A DNA stretch of 45,027 bases from Flavobacteriaceae bacterium (GTDB lineage Bacteria > Bacteroidota > Bacteroidia > Flavobacteriales > Flavobacteriaceae), in contig CANFZM010000021.1 in assembly GCA_947451525.1 (NCBI GenBank), forward strand, positions 1 through 45,027, in the 5' to 3' direction. A program made the position numbers and the translations under genes. Under the pieces are notes generated by a model. It was given only the letters and a program-made list of their open reading frames with translations, did not search any database and was not told the origin of the DNA. Shown here in pieces: positions 7,321 through 16,411 of the stretch; position 1 is the stretch's first letter; the number at the start of each line of letters is the position of its first letter.

Positions 7321-10086
7321 CTAGTTTTTCATTATTTTTTGGGTGAAGTTTAAAGAATCTCCACTTACTTTAAGAATATACATTCCAGATTGAAGGTTGT
7401 TTAAGTTCAACGATTTTTCAGTATTGAAATTTTCGTTTTTAATCTCGTTAACAATTCTTCCGTTGATGTCTATTACTTGAATGTTTACTTTTCCAACGTA
7501 GTTGTTAATTCTTACATTAAGCAATCCGTTAGTAGGGTTAGGGTATACTCTAAATAATTCTTCATTTTCAAAGTAATTTACGCTAAGAGTACAGTTAGAT
7601 CCTGTAGCAGGAGTTGTTCCTATAGTTGGTTCTGTAAAGTCTTCTACTTGATCAATTGAGGAATTATTACTTCCAGAATCTGCGTTAACTCCTAAACCTC
7701 TTCTTGCGAATACTCCCCATATCATGCAATAATCTTGTCCACCAGTAGTTGCTTGGTCAGCAGCTATGATAGCATCTCTTGCTTGAACGAAAGAAGGGCT
7801 ACATGGTTGTAATTTTATAGCATCTATAACTAAACGCATTACTTTATTATTTCCACCTGTTCCAGTATATTTATTGTCGTCATAACCATATTTGTTGATG
7901 TATGCCCAAGTTAAATCCCAAAGCATTGTTGCCCAAACTTCTCCAACATTATGTGTTTCTGTAACCATATTTCCAGTTCCGTCATCTACTTGATTTAAGT
8001 TTACGGTATTGAATGTTTCTGGATTAACAGTCATGTCTGTAGTATAAGGATGATTTCTTAATCCTGCCCCTGTAACATCTTCGTTGATTACAAAAGTTGC
8101 CATTCCTCTTGGAGTTGTTCCTACATCTCCAGGTTTAATAGATAACATTAATGCGAACCAATCTGACCATCCTTCACCCATTTGTTCAGCATTTTGCAAA
8201 CAACTTGAGTTTGCTCTACCTCCAGCTAAACGAGTAGAAATACCGTGTCCATATTCGTGAGCAATAACTCCATTGTCTAAATCTCCATCGGTATTAACAA
8301 ATAAGTCTAGTGCACTAGGCGATTGAATTTTAGCATTTACAGGTATTCCTGCAACTAATTTTGCAATAATTGCTTCTCCATTAGTTAAAGAAAGACTTAT
8401 AACTGGGATTGTAATTGTTGCATCTGCACCTGACATTCCAATACTTGAATTAGGAGCAGTAGCATCATTATTAACAATGATTACAGCAGTAGCTCCAGCA
8501 GCAGTAGCAAAAGCAGCTTTAGCAGCAAAAGTACAAGGTGCGCCTCCATTGGCTACCGAAGTAGATCTTCTTATAATGGTAATATGTCCGTTAATTGCAG
8601 CAGCATTTACAGCAGCAGCACAACCATCAGCATTATCACTTTGACCCACATCTGGAGTTCCATCATCATATAAAACAATATCCGATTGAATCATTGCTGG
8701 TGCAACAGGAACATTTACGTGTCCTGGGCTGAATCCGTTATCACTTGCATATTTTCCGCCGGCAATATCAGATGGTGTATTAACAGTCAATAATTGTAAT
8801 AGTTTTCTATAACTCCATAAATACATTTGCATTCTTGGTTTTGAACCATCTACAGGTGTAGAAAAATTTGCATTATTTAATGTAGGTGTAGCAGCAGTAG
8901 AGCCATCTTGTGCATCAGCATAAACAAAATCTCCTGCAGCAGGAGCAGTTACTGATGTGTAATTGCTATTTTGAAAATTTCCATTTGCTTCATTAAATCC
9001 GTATTGGTACCAAACATCATGAAGAATATTATTCATATAGAATAAATTAGTACAAGCAGCATCAATGTAGGTGTTAGCAGCAACTGAAGTTCCTGGGTAA
9101 GTATAATCAAATATTAAACCTGCATTAGTTGGTCCGTATCCTGTTGCAGTAGATGTAGTAGATGCAGATGTTGGATTTGTGTTTCCGTAATCGGCTCTAG
9201 CCCAAGCATTGTTTCCTCTAGTGTAGGTATAATTTAAAGATGCTGTAGTACCTGTTAAAGTATTAGCATTGTGCCACCCTCTTGGAGATGCCGCTGCATT
9301 TTCTGGATTTGCAACTAAATCTCTAGTGTGATGGTTTGGGCTTTCATAGTTAAAAGGAACAACTCTGTAAGAGCCTCCTTGAACTTGAGCCATAATCGTA
9401 GATTTTTCTTCTTTAAAAGCATTTTTGAAAAAAGAAAAATTAGATTTAGAAGCGCCATGTTTGCTATCGAAATTACAAGAAATAACCATGTCGTTTTTTT
9501 CTAATAAACTTCCGTTAGTTGCATCCAATCTAATACTCCATAAATGACTGTGGTCTTGTGTGTAAAAAGTAAAGTCCCAAGCTAATTTTAAAGTGTTATT
9601 CATTGGTTGAAAAACCAATTTAGCAGTAATAGGGTCTTCCGTTAAGTTTCCGTTAGAAATTTTAAATTCAGTAGAACTTATAGTTTCTGTAATATTACAT
9701 GCAACAGCAGTAGCATTTACCGCTAAAAACCCTTTTTGAAGAGCTGTTAGTACTGATAAACTAGGTGTTGTAGTATTGACTTTTTGATTAATATTTGGAA
9801 TAAATCCATTTACAATATTAATAATTTCGTCATTTTTAACCCATACATTAGACAATGCATTGTGGATTTCAATTCCTTGGAAACGCTGTACAATATAGTA
9901 ATTGTCAATTTTTGTAGATTCAGAATTACCTGTACTCTGAATAAACCAATCGCTAATGTCTTGACTGGTTAGGTTAAATTTTGTTTTGTTTTGGTCTAAA
10001 TAGGTTTGAATTTTCCCTGTATTATCTTGAGAAAAACCTAAAACGGTGAACAAAACCATCAATAGTGATGTAATTTTTTTATTCAT
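7321..10086 (-). CDS. Secreted M36 (fungalysin-type) metallopeptidase with T9SS sorting domain
   Basis: A 921-residue secreted zinc endopeptidase. Order: signal peptide MNKKITSLLMVLFTVLGFSQ; FTP-type propeptide with VQRFQGIEIHNALSNVWV (about 60-200); M36 catalytic domain split by an inserted PA domain (about 440-585; AAVNAAAINGHITIIRRS and GATAVIIVNNDA); zinc site H610-E611-Y-G-H614 with E638 in GEGWSDW as third ligand; and a C-terminal type A sorting domain from about 845 (VYPNPTNGLLNVRINN ... LQSGMYILKV). It is expected to be exported by Sec, cross the outer membrane by T9SS and digest extracellular protein. Monocistronic: TTG-N20-TATGTTTG promoter upstream, terminator downstream. Confidence 0.96.
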   Translation of the reverse strand: MNKKITSLLMVLFTVLGFSQDNTGKIQTYLDQNKTKFNLTSQDISDWFIQSTGNSESTKIDNYYIVQRFQGIEIHNALSNVWVKNDEIINIVNGFIPNINQKVNTTTPSLSVLTALQKGFLAVNATAVACNITETISSTEFKISNGNLTEDPITAKLVFQPMNNTLKLAWDFTFYTQDHSHLWSIRLDATNGSLLEKNDMVISCNFDSKHGASKSNFSFFKNAFKEEKSTIMAQVQGGSYRVVPFNYESPNHHTRDLVANPENAAASPRGWHNANTLTGTTASLNYTYTRGNNAWARADYGNTNPTSASTTSTATGYGPTNAGLIFDYTYPGTSVAANTYIDAACTNLFYMNNILHDVWYQYGFNEANGNFQNSNYTSVTAPAAGDFVYADAQDGSTAATPTLNNANFSTPVDGSKPRMQMYLWSYRKLLQLLTVNTPSDIAGGKYASDNGFSPGHVNVPVAPAMIQSDIVLYDDGTPDVGQSDNADGCAAAVNAAAINGHITIIRRSTSVANGGAPCTFAAKAAFATAAGATAVIIVNNDATAPNSSIGMSGADATITIPVISLSLTNGEAIIAKLVAGIPVNAKIQSPSALDLFVNTDGDLDNGVIAHEYGHGISTRLAGGRANSSCLQNAEQMGEGWSDWFALMLSIKPGDVGTTPRGMATFVINEDVTGAGLRNHPYTTDMTVNPETFNTVNLNQVDDGTGNMVTETHNVGEVWATMLWDLTWAYINKYGYDDNKYTGTGGNNKVMRLVIDAIKLQPCSPSFVQARDAIIAADQATTGGQDYCMIWGVFARRGLGVNADSGSNNSSIDQVEDFTEPTIGTTPATGSNCTLSVNYFENEELFRVYPNPTNGLLNVRINNYVGKVNIQVIDINGRIVNEIKNENFNTEKSLNLNNLQSGMYILKVSGDSLNFTQKIMKN

Positions 10087-10159
10087 AATTTGATTTTTTT
10101 TAAGAAATTCATATTGCAGTGAACCCCTTATTTTTTAATTGAAGTTTATAATAGTTGTA

Positions 10160-10190
10160 CAAACATAAATTATTTTTTGTCGGATTGCAA
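10160..10190 (-). promoter_or_regulatory. Bacteroidota-type promoter of the M36 gene
   Basis: On the minus strand TTG (10190-10188), 20 bp, then TATGTTTG (10167-10160). This matches the -33 TTG / -7 TAnnTTTG pattern and leaves a 5' leader of roughly 65-70 bases. Confidence 0.6.
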
Positions 10191-10223
10191 TTATTCCTAT
10201 TGAAAATCAAAATTTTAACATTT

Positions 10224-11561
10224 TTAGGTGGTAATAATTTTGTTGTAGAGTACTGCTTTTCCATCAGTTAACATCGATACAAAATGACAAATATGCAATA
10301 GTCTTTCGTAAGTGCTTTCTTTTTTAATTAAATGTTTTTCGGGTAAGATTTTAAGTAATAAGTTGTCGTAGTTTGTTGCTTTATTTTCAAAATCATTGTT
10401 GTATGCCGTACTAAATTTATCCAATAAGTTATTGATTATTTGATAACCAGAAAGCTCTTTTTCAATCACTTCTCGACTTTGATAGATTTTATTTACACTA
10501 AGTTGGATAATATCATCTATTTGGGCTTTGTATTTACTTTTGTCCATTAATGCATACGGGAATTCTCCTTTTAATATGGCTTCTTCATTCTCAATAAACA
10601 CTCGAACGGCATCATTAATTAAATTTCCAATAGCCAATGCTCGCAGATAACTTATTCTATCTTCTTTGGTTGTAAGTGTTTGGTATTTTGAAGTGTCAAT
10701 AGTGTCTTTTACAAGTTTTATCAAATACTCTAGTGCATAATCTTCTGAAACTAGTCCTAGATTAATGCCGTCTTCAAAATCGATTATTGTGTAACAAATA
10801 TCATCGGCAGCCTCCACTAAATATGCAAGCGGGTGTCGCTCATATCCAATATCTTTGCCTGTTTTATTGGGTATTAATCCCAATTCTTCAGCAACTTCTT
10901 GAAAGAATTCTTTGTCTGTTTGAAAGAATCCATATTTTTTATCAGCAATATTACGAGTTGGTTTTTTTGGCAAACTCTCTTTAGGATATTTCATATATGC
11001 CCCTAAAACAGCATACGTCAAACGGATGCTTCCTTCAATTCCTGGTCGGGAACTAGTTAATACCGAAAAACCATTGGCATTTCCTTCAAAATCAATTAAA
11101 TCTTGCCATTCTTTAGCCGTTAATTGGTCTTTGTATTGTTGCCCTTTTCCGATAGAAAAATATTCGCCAATTGCTTTTTCTCCCGAATGCCCAAATGGCG
11201 GATTTCCAATATCGTGCGATAATGCTGCTGCTGCTACAATAGCTCCAAAATCATTAGCCTGAAAGCCATGAATTTCTTTGAGATGGGGGTATTTTTCAAT
11301 TATTTTTTTACCTACTAATCTCCCTATAGAACGGCCAACAACTGAAACCTCTAAACTATGAGTTAATCTTGTATGTACAAAATCGGTTTTAGAAAGTGGA
11401 ATAACCTGTGTTTTATCTTGCAAACTCCTGAAAGCAGCAGAGAAAATAATACGATCGTAATCTACTTCAAATCCCAAACGGGTGTCGTCTTGTTCTATTC
11501 TTAGACGTTTGCCTTTGTCGCCTTGGCGTTTTAAGGATAAAAGTTGTTCCCAGTGCATCAT
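10224..11561 (-). CDS. dgt: dGTPase (deoxyguanosinetriphosphate triphosphohydrolase)
   Basis: A 445-residue HD-domain hydrolase that splits dGTP into deoxyguanosine and triphosphate. Seen: FRSLQDKTQVIPL, HTRLTHSLEV (H63, H67), the metal-binding ALSHDIGNPPFGHSGEKAI (H116-D117), and YLVEAADDICYTIIDFEDG, all standard for Dgt. Two adjacent ATGs are possible (11561 or 11558); the product differs by one Met. The neighbourhood fits a nucleotide-pool role: nrdBA lies 1 kb away on the same strand. The 5' flank is an A/T-rich string of TAAATATTAGATTTTAAATT-type repeats common between flavobacterial genes. Cytoplasmic. Confidence 0.96.
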   Translation of the reverse strand: MMHWEQLLSLKRQGDKGKRLRIEQDDTRLGFEVDYDRIIFSAAFRSLQDKTQVIPLSKTDFVHTRLTHSLEVSVVGRSIGRLVGKKIIEKYPHLKEIHGFQANDFGAIVAAAALSHDIGNPPFGHSGEKAIGEYFSIGKGQQYKDQLTAKEWQDLIDFEGNANGFSVLTSSRPGIEGSIRLTYAVLGAYMKYPKESLPKKPTRNIADKKYGFFQTDKEFFQEVAEELGLIPNKTGKDIGYERHPLAYLVEAADDICYTIIDFEDGINLGLVSEDYALEYLIKLVKDTIDTSKYQTLTTKEDRISYLRALAIGNLINDAVRVFIENEEAILKGEFPYALMDKSKYKAQIDDIIQLSVNKIYQSREVIEKELSGYQIINNLLDKFSTAYNNDFENKATNYDNLLLKILPEKHLIKKESTYERLLHICHFVSMLTDGKAVLYNKIITT

Positions 11562-11624
11562 TAAATATTAGATTTTAAATTTCAAATATTAGATATTTTT
11601 TAGCAAATAAATATTAAAATCTTT

Positions 11625-11846
11625 TTATTGCTTGTCGTTTGCCAAAAAGAAATTTTTAGATTTCTTTGGGTATTTGTTGTAGCTTTTATCACTTGGGTTT
11701 GCAATCACCGTCTTAAGATTGATTTCATCTCCTAGTTTAAAACTTGCTACTGTGTATTGGTAATCCAATAAATATTCGCCACAAAAATAATTTCCGTTTT
11801 CGTCTATTTCGATAATTCCAGTGTAAACCCCTTTTTCTTTTGCCAT
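11625..11846 (-). CDS. Small conserved hypothetical protein
   Basis: 73 residues with no signal peptide or membrane segment. The sequence has alternating beta-like stretches (VYTGIIEIDENGNYFCGEYLLDYQYTV) and a basic Lys/Asn-rich tail. It looks like a small beta-barrel/SH3-like soluble protein of the type found beside housekeeping genes in Flavobacteriaceae, but I cannot assign a function. It is separated by 63 bp from dgt downstream and about 80 bp from the toxin gene upstream. It reads as a real gene because start, codon use and composition match the neighbours. Confidence 0.7.
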   Translation of the reverse strand: MAKEKGVYTGIIEIDENGNYFCGEYLLDYQYTVASFKLGDEINLKTVIANPSDKSYNKYPKKSKNFFLANDKQ

Positions 11847-11902
11847 TGTGTTTTAATTTGATTTCAAATGTACGAATTGAAATATAATTTTGCTAAAATA
11901 AA

Positions 11903-11927
11903 AACAGCCATCGCATTGATGACTGTT
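11903..11927 (-). terminator. Intrinsic terminator of the toxin gene
   Basis: AACAGCCATC-GCATT-GATGACTGTT: a 10-bp stem with one wobble pair, followed on the minus strand by TTTTTA. It overlaps the stop codon (11926-11928) of the toxin gene. Confidence 0.7.
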
Positions 11928-12210
11928 ATATTTTATGTGCTCCCTTTCTTACATCATAAAATGCGAGTAACATTATATTGTTTTCAGCAATTTTATAATA
12001 GAGAATTGTTTTTTTATTGATAACAGCCTTTCTTGTTTCTGTTTGGTTTTGGTAAATTGGAAATAATTCTGGATTGATTTCAATTGCTTCAACAGTTTCT
12101 AATACCACCTGATAATATTTCTCAGCAACTAAAATCCCAAAATCAACTTCAATGTAATCAACAATTTCTAATAATGAAATCTCAGAAAATTTTGTCCATA
12201 TAATTCTCAT
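11926..12210 (-). CDS. RelE/ParE-family toxin
   Basis: A 94-residue member of the RelE/ParE superfamily: it begins IIWTKFSEISLLEIVDYIE (helical hairpin), continues ELFPIYQNQTETRKAVINKKTILYYKI and ends with IMLLAFYDVRKGAHKI, the R-x-x-x-x-x-I strand typical of ParE-like toxins. Members either cleave ribosome-bound mRNA (RelE) or poison gyrase (ParE); the sequence alone does not decide. The gene overlaps the antitoxin gene by ATGA (12207-12210), giving coupled translation with antitoxin first. Compact cassette with its own promoter and terminator, sitting between nrdA and dgt. Confidence 0.88.
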   Translation of the reverse strand: MRIIWTKFSEISLLEIVDYIEVDFGILVAEKYYQVVLETVEAIEINPELFPIYQNQTETRKAVINKKTILYYKIAENNIMLLAFYDVRKGAHKI

Positions 12211-12425
12211 TGTTTAGCAAACTTGGTTTCAAATCTTTTTTTAACGTCTTCGTGAGAACTAGTATTTCCTTGAAAAACATCATCTAATCCTTTTTGAATT
12301 AATTCGTTTTCAAATTCAGCCGTTTCGTTTTTCTCTTTTAAATCCAGAAGCTTCTCAATAATTTTCTTGTCCTTCAAATTCTGAACCCATTGAAGGATAT
12401 TTTGTTTTTCTAAAGCAATATCCAT
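12207..12425 (-). CDS. Antitoxin of the RelE/ParE pair
   Basis: I choose ATG at 12425 (MDIALEKQNILQWVQNL, 72 residues) rather than 12440. A TAAATTTG -7 element at 12456-12449 would place the transcript start almost on the upstream ATG, and related flavobacterial antitoxins begin MDI-. The protein is acidic and helical: KIIEKLLDLKEKNE followed by a C-terminal tail that should wrap the toxin (GLDDVFQGNTSSHEDVKKRFETKF). It overlaps the toxin gene by 4 bp. It probably represses its own operon together with the toxin; no operator was identified. Confidence 0.8.
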   Translation of the reverse strand: MDIALEKQNILQWVQNLKDKKIIEKLLDLKEKNETAEFENELIQKGLDDVFQGNTSSHEDVKKRFETKFAKQ

Positions 12426-12448
12426 AGGAAAATAATTCATGTGAATTA

Positions 12449-12456
12449 CAAATTTA
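12449..12456 (-). promoter_or_regulatory. -7 element of the toxin-antitoxin operon
   Basis: Minus-strand TAAATTTG fits TAnnTTTG. It lies 31 bp before the preferred ATG at 12425 but only 9 bp before the alternative ATG at 12440, which supports the shorter antitoxin. No clear -33 TTG was found. Confidence 0.5.
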
Positions 12457-12457
12457 T

Positions 12458-12487
12458 AAAAAAACAGCCATCAATTGACAGCTGTTT
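12458..12487 (-). terminator. Intrinsic terminator of nrdA
   Basis: Minus-strand AAACAGC-TGTCAATTGATG-GCTGTTT, followed by a run of T. It lies about 35 bp after the nrdA stop. Confidence 0.75.
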
Positions 12488-12520
12488 CTAAATTTAAAAT
12501 CAAATATTTAATATTTAAAA

Positions 12521-14938
12521 TTACGACCCACACATTTCACAATCATCCGGACCAGCATTTCTTGCTAATTCTACCATTGCTCTAAAATCTTCTGCAGTCA
12601 TTTCTCCTGTTTCATTAGGAGCAACAACTTCAACTGCTACTGGCTCTGCTTGTGGAGTAGGTTCTGCTTTTTTATCATTATTTAAAGTGAACTTAATAGC
12701 ATCTACTGCCGCTTTTGTTCTTAAATAATACATTCCAGTTTTCAAGCCACTTTTCCAAGCATAGAAGTGCATCGAAGTCAATTTCGCATAATTGGCATCT
12801 TGCATAAACAAGTTCAACGATTGCGATTGATCTATAAAATACCCTCTTTGACGACTCATGTCGATGATGTCTTTCATAGACATTTCCCAAACGGTTTTGT
12901 ATAATTCTTTTAAATCTTGAGGGATATCCAAATCTTGAACTGATCCGTTATTACGCATCAATTCTTGTTTCAACGTTTCATTCCACAAGCCACGTTCTAC
13001 TAAATCGTTTAGTAAATGTTTATTTACCACAATAAATTCACCAGATAAAACTCTTCTTGTGTAAATATTAGAAGTATAAGGCTCAAATGCTTCGTTGTTT
13101 CCAAGTATTTGAGAAGTAGAAGCCGTTGGCATTGGAGCAACTAATAATGAGTTTCTTACACCATGTTGCATTACTTCTTTTCTCAAACTAGCCCAATCCC
13201 ATCTTCCAGAAAGTTCTTCGTCTTTAATATTCCAAAGGTTGTGTTGGAATTCTCCTTTAGAAATTGGCGAACCTTCGTAACTAGAATAGGGTCCTTCTTC
13301 TTTTGCCATTTCCATGGATGCCGTTACAGCAGCAAAATATAAAGTTTCAAAAATTTCTTGATTCACTTCTTTCGCTTCATCGCTGGTAAAAGGCAAACGC
13401 ATCATGATAAAAGCATCCGCTAATCCTTGAACACCTAATCCAACTGGACGGTGGCGCATGTTAGAGTTTTCGGCTTCTATTACAGGATAGTAATTTCGGT
13501 CGATAACTTTATTTAAATTTCTAGTAACTCGTTTGGTTACATTGAACAATAATTCGTGGTTGAATTTTCCGTTTTCTACAAACATTGGCAACGAAATGGA
13601 AGCCAAATTACAAACTGCCACTTCATCTTCTGAAGTGTACTCCATAATTTCGGTACACAAGTTAGACGAACGAATAGTTCCCAAATTCTTTTGGTTCGAT
13701 TTTCTATTTGCGGCATCTTTATACAACATATAAGGGGTTCCAGTTTCAATTTGCGATTCTAGGATTTTTTCCCAAAGTTCACGCGCTTTAACTGTTTTTC
13801 TACCTTTACCTTGTGATTCGTACGAATGGTATAAATTCTCAAATTCTTCTCCGTAAACGTTGTCCAAACCAGGGCATTCGTTAGGGCACATTAAAGTCCA
13901 AGTGGTGTCTTCTTCCACTCGTTTCATGAATAAATCGGAAGTCCACATGGCAAAGAATAAATCTCTAGCACGCATTTCTTCTTTCCCTGTATTCTTTTTT
14001 AGATCCAAAAAGTCAAAAATATCGGCATGCCAAGTTTCCAAATAAATTGCAAAACTTCCTTTACGTTTACCGCCACCTTGATCTACATAACGAGCAGTGT
14101 CGTTAAAAACACGCAACATTGGTACAATTCCGTTGGAAGTTCCGTTAGTTCCACGAATGTACGAACCAGTAGCACGTACATTGTGAATTGCCAAACCAAT
14201 TCCTCCAGCCGATTGCGAAATTTTTGCAGTTTGTTTCAACGTATCGTAAATTCCATCAATACTGTCGTCTTTCATTGTTAATAAGAAACAAGAAGACATT
14301 TGTGGTTTTGGAGTTCCTGCATTGAAAAGTGTAGGAGTTGCATGGGTGAAGAATTTCTTCGACATTAAATCGTAAGTTTCAATTACCGATTCTAAATCGT
14401 TCATGTGAATTCCTACCGAAACACGCATCAACATGTGTTGTGGTCTTTCTACAATCTTACCGTTGATTTTTAGCAAATACGAACGCTCTAAAGTTTTAAA
14501 ACCAAAGTAGTCGTAGTTAAAATCACGGTTGTATATAATATGAGAATTTAAAAATTCTGCATTTTCTTGGATTACGTTATGTACTTCTTCCGAAAGCAAA
14601 GGGGCTTTTTGGTTTGTTCTAGGGTTTACATAAAAGTACATTTCATTCATCGTTTCCGAGAACGATTTGTTAGTGTTTTTGTGTAAATTAGAGATTGCAA
14701 TTCTCGCAGCCAATTGCGCATAATCTGGATGCGAAATGGTCATAGAGGCAGCGGTTTCTGCGGCTAAATTATCTAATTCTGAAGTGGTTACTCCATCATA
14801 AAGTCCTTCAATTACTCGCATTGCTACTTTAACAGCATCTACCAAATCATTTAAACCATAGCATAGTTTTTTAATTCTATCGGTGATTTTGTCAAACATT
14901 ACTGGCTCTTTGTGGCCGTCTCTTTTTACTACGTACAT
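12521..14938 (-). CDS. nrdA: Ribonucleoside-diphosphate reductase, alpha subunit (class Ia)
   Basis: An 805-residue catalytic subunit that reduces ribonucleoside diphosphates to deoxyribonucleotides. Start ATG at 14938 ([19 protein letters not shown]) is preferred because this is the start of the N-terminal ATP-cone allosteric domain; a longer frame to 15016 adds an unrelated leader. Visible: C217 in [12 protein letters not shown] and C443 in VAVCNLAS (the redox pair), the active-site N426-L-C428-T-E430, and the C-terminal DDCEMCGS tail that relays electrons from thioredoxin. Its nearest relatives are the eukaryote-like class Ia enzymes usual in Bacteroidota. nrdB lies 180 bp upstream in the same direction. 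Confidence 0.97.
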   Translation of the reverse strand: MYVVKRDGHKEPVMFDKITDRIKKLCYGLNDLVDAVKVAMRVIEGLYDGVTTSELDNLAAETAASMTISHPDYAQLAARIAISNLHKNTNKSFSETMNEMYFYVNPRTNQKAPLLSEEVHNVIQENAEFLNSHIIYNRDFNYDYFGFKTLERSYLLKINGKIVERPQHMLMRVSVGIHMNDLESVIETYDLMSKKFFTHATPTLFNAGTPKPQMSSCFLLTMKDDSIDGIYDTLKQTAKISQSAGGIGLAIHNVRATGSYIRGTNGTSNGIVPMLRVFNDTARYVDQGGGKRKGSFAIYLETWHADIFDFLDLKKNTGKEEMRARDLFFAMWTSDLFMKRVEEDTTWTLMCPNECPGLDNVYGEEFENLYHSYESQGKGRKTVKARELWEKILESQIETGTPYMLYKDAANRKSNQKNLGTIRSSNLCTEIMEYTSEDEVAVCNLASISLPMFVENGKFNHELLFNVTKRVTRNLNKVIDRNYYPVIEAENSNMRHRPVGLGVQGLADAFIMMRLPFTSDEAKEVNQEIFETLYFAAVTASMEMAKEEGPYSSYEGSPISKGEFQHNLWNIKDEELSGRWDWASLRKEVMQHGVRNSLLVAPMPTASTSQILGNNEAFEPYTSNIYTRRVLSGEFIVVNKHLLNDLVERGLWNETLKQELMRNNGSVQDLDIPQDLKELYKTVWEMSMKDIIDMSRQRGYFIDQSQSLNLFMQDANYAKLTSMHFYAWKSGLKTGMYYLRTKAAVDAIKFTLNNDKKAEPTPQAEPVAVEVVAPNETGEMTAEDFRAMVELARNAGPDDCEMCGS

Positions 14939-15007
14939 AAGTTTTGTTTTTGTGAAATAGAAAATCCCTTCGCTATTTCGGGTTATTTGTAATCGTTTTT
15001 TTTGCCA

Positions 15008-15115
15008 CAAAGACACTAGGGCACAAAGAATTCTTTGATTGATAGCGCTCGAGGTAATCTTATTGACTTTGTGAATTCTTAATTTTTCTTAGTGACTTTG
15101 CGTCTTCGTGTTGAA
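15008..15115. repeat. Worn dispersed repeat between nrdB and nrdA
   Basis: CACAAAGACACTAGGGCACAAAGAATTC and, further on, CTTTGTGAATTC...CTTAGTGACTTTGCGTCTTCGTG form an imperfect inverted repeat. The same word family (CTTTGCGCCTTAGTGCCTTAGCGGC) appears just before the dCMP deaminase gene at 26882-26908. This is a common intergenic repeat type in Flavobacteriaceae. The strong pairing could affect read-through from nrdB to nrdA. Confidence 0.6.
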
Positions 15116-15118
15116 AAA

Positions 15119-16096
15119 TTAAAAATCAGCGTCGAAACTAATTTTACTAGATTCCGAATCCGAATTCATTACGCCTGCTTTTTGGTATTCAGCAACACGT
15201 TTTTCAAAGAAATTGGTTTTCCCTTGAAGCGAAATCATGTCCATAAAATCAAATGGATTAGAAGAGTTGTAGACTCTATCGCAACCTAATTCTACCAATA
15301 ATCTATCGGTAACAAATTCTAAATATTGGGTCATCAATACGGCATTCATTCCAATCAAACTCGCTGGAAGCGATTCGGTGATGAATTTTCTTTCAATATC
15401 TAAAGCATTGGTAATAATTTCGGTAATTCTTGCTTTTGGCACTTTGTTTACCAAATGGTGGTTGTGTAAATGCACCGCAAAATCACAATGCAAACCTTCG
15501 TCACGAGAAATAAGCTCGTTAGAAAATGTCAGTCCTGGCATTAATCCACGTTTTTTAAGCCAAAAGATAGAGCAAAAAGAACCAGAGAAGAAAATACCTT
15601 CTACGGCTGCAAATGCAATTAGTCTTTCTGCAAAAGAATCGGATTCAATCCATTTCAAAGCCCAATCCGCTTTTTCTTTAATTGCTGGAAAATTATCTAA
15701 AGCATGGAATAATTCGTCTTTTTCTGCTTCGTCTTTTACGTAAGTATCAATTAATAACGAATAGGTTTCGCTATGAATGTTCTCCATCATCAATTGAAAT
15801 CCGTAGAAAAATTTTGCTTCTGGATATTGTACTTCGCTTACAAAATTCTCAGCAAGATTTTCATTTACAATTCCATCGGAAGCTGCAAAAAAAGCAAGAA
15901 TATGTTTGATAAAATACTTTTCGTCTTCATTCAATTTGTTATTCCAATCGTTTAAATCGGTGTGCAAATCAATTTCTTCCGCAGTCCATATACATGCTTC
16001 TTGTTTTTTGTACCATTCCCAAATATCTTGATGCTTAATAGGGAAAATTACAAAGCGATCTTTATTTTCTTTAAGAATTGGTTCAATGAAAGACAT
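15119..16096 (-). CDS. nrdB: Ribonucleoside-diphosphate reductase, beta subunit (class Ia)
   Basis: A 325-residue radical-generating subunit with a di-iron centre. Ligands can be read from the sequence: D43 in EEIDLHTD, then E105 and H108 in MENIHSETY, with the tyrosyl radical candidate Y112 in the same motif; this E-N-I-H-S-E-x-Y layout is that of mouse-type R2. The second helix pair ([28 protein letters not shown]) supplies the remaining Glu and His ligands. It precedes nrdA by 180 bp on the same strand, so the order is nrdB-nrdA. A possible -7 element TAAGTTTG lies at 16182-16175. Confidence 0.97.
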   Translation of the reverse strand: MSFIEPILKENKDRFVIFPIKHQDIWEWYKKQEACIWTAEEIDLHTDLNDWNNKLNEDEKYFIKHILAFFAASDGIVNENLAENFVSEVQYPEAKFFYGFQLMMENIHSETYSLLIDTYVKDEAEKDELFHALDNFPAIKEKADWALKWIESDSFAERLIAFAAVEGIFFSGSFCSIFWLKKRGLMPGLTFSNELISRDEGLHCDFAVHLHNHHLVNKVPKARITEIITNALDIERKFITESLPASLIGMNAVLMTQYLEFVTDRLLVELGCDRVYNSSNPFDFMDMISLQGKTNFFEKRVAEYQKAGVMNSDSESSKISFDADF

Positions 16097-16361
16097 AATC
16101 TAGGGTTTTTTTAAGGATTCTTTAACTTATTTCAACTGTTACAAAGGTTGTCATTTGTATCCAAAAAAGAAAGCCAAACTTATTCACAATCGGCTATAGT
16201 TTTTAACAATGCTTATATATCAAGGCATTGCGACAGGTTTATTTTAAAATGTTGTTTAACAGTCGTTTATGTCATAATATAAAAGCCAATACCCATAAAA
16301 ATAAGGGGTTAAAGATTTTATATCAGCATTTTTTTTAAAAATATTTTCGTAAAAAATTAAA
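16097..16361. other. Upstream region of nrdB
   Basis: No gene seen. It holds minus-strand TAAGTTTG (16182-16175), a candidate nrdB -7 element about 80 bp from the ATG, with no well-spaced -33 TTG. I looked for paired NrdR-box-like palindromes and did not find a convincing one by eye. The rest is plain A/T-rich sequence. Confidence 0.35.
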
Positions 16362-16391
16362 CAAAAAAAATCACGGAATAACCGTGATTTT
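16362..16391 (-). terminator. Intrinsic terminator of the Lys/Ala-rich gene
   Basis: Minus-strand AAATCACGG-TTATT-CCGTGATTT followed by a long T-run, about 20 bp after the stop at 16412. Confidence 0.88.
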
Positions 16392-16411
16392 TCATTAAAA
16401 TAGTGTAAGAC

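Noticed and set aside
16097..16411. NrdR boxes or a cobalamin riboswitch before nrdB
   Set aside because: No paired palindromic boxes and no B12-box-like sequence could be recognised by eye; class Ia enzyme does not need cobalamin.
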